A DNA stretch of 20,246 nt, from the IMG/VR virus record IMGVR_UViG_3300046655_000056, positions 1 to 20,246 of that record. One strand, 5' to 3'. The position numbers and the translations under genes were made by a program. Shown piece after piece: positions 20,211-20,246 of the stretch (its first letter is position 1; each line of letters opens with the position of its first letter). The stretch comes from a virus. The notes beneath the pieces are model-generated. The model was given only the letters and a program-made list of their open reading frames with translations, ran no database searches and had not been told where the DNA came from.

Positions 20211-20246
20211 ATGGGTGGATTTAGAAGAAGCTCTCCACCACCTGCG
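20211..20246 (+). CDS. Start of a second MGG-type protein (partial)
   Basis: ATG 20211 begins one base after the previous stop and encodes MGGFRRSSPPPA before the window ends. The shared MGG start and Pro-rich opening suggest it is a relative of the preceding protein, or carries the same N-terminal signal. GGGTCAG lies upstream. Confidence 0.5.
   Translation, partial: MGGFRRSSPPPA

Overview
The window looks like part of the genome of a T7-like podovirus (Autographivirus type), probably from a marine host. The gene order is T7's, joined across the genome ends. At the left are the end of a tail-fibre-type gene, holin and lysis genes, lysozyme, small terminase and large terminase. A gene-free gap follows. 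Then come a block of small early genes, RNA polymerase, SSB (gp2.5-like), endonuclease I, primase-helicase, DNA polymerase, 5'-3' exonuclease, and finally the first small genes of the head/portal region. All genes read on the + strand, and most junctions are 1-20 base overlaps (often ATGA), so translation is probably coupled through long stretches. A B12-dependent ribonucleotide reductase, MazG and a DUF3310 protein next to the replication genes is typical of marine podophages. The host cannot be named from this sequence.

Layout: 1-2225 tail tip or fibre proteins, a T7 gp17.5-like holin, a 3TM-type holin and several small proteins; 2222-2635 a T4-type lysozyme; 2632-4824 terminase small subunit, an unknown protein and terminase large subunit; 4825-5766 non-coding control region with inverted repeats, phased ACAT repeats and host-type promoters, the likely place of the physical genome ends; 5767-8699 about eleven small early genes; 8745-11188 RNA polymerase in two genes; 11237-17091 replication and recombination; 17079-19766 nucleotide metabolism; 19798-20246 the start of the morphogenesis region.

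Two things stand out. First, the single-subunit RNA polymerase is encoded by two overlapping ORFs (265 and 549 aa) that together match T7 RNAP with all catalytic residues. The ATGA junction and an adjacent stop codon argue against a simple frameshift. Split T7-family polymerases are known from N4 RNAPII, but I do not know of one in a T7-type genome plan. Second, a 13-base word, CTAAAGTTACATC, occurs three times on the + strand exactly where T7 has its phage promoters (after terminase, before SSB, before the head genes). In two of the three copies a G-initial purine-rich start lies 17 bases on, and in the third it lies 16 bases on. I read these as this phage's own promoters. A fourth exact copy lies on the minus strand over the first codons of the RNA polymerase gene, pointing back over its own ribosome binding site, host promoter and the early operon. 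That suggests an antisense or interference feedback loop. In addition, the terminase-distal control region and the RNA polymerase leader share three 11-12 base words arranged in palindromes, which look like operators.

The model that follows is inference. Host polymerase transcribes the early block from sigma70-type promoters in 5035-5483. The two-part phage polymerase is then made, switches on replication and structural genes at the repeated promoters, and may damp its own expression through the reverse copy.
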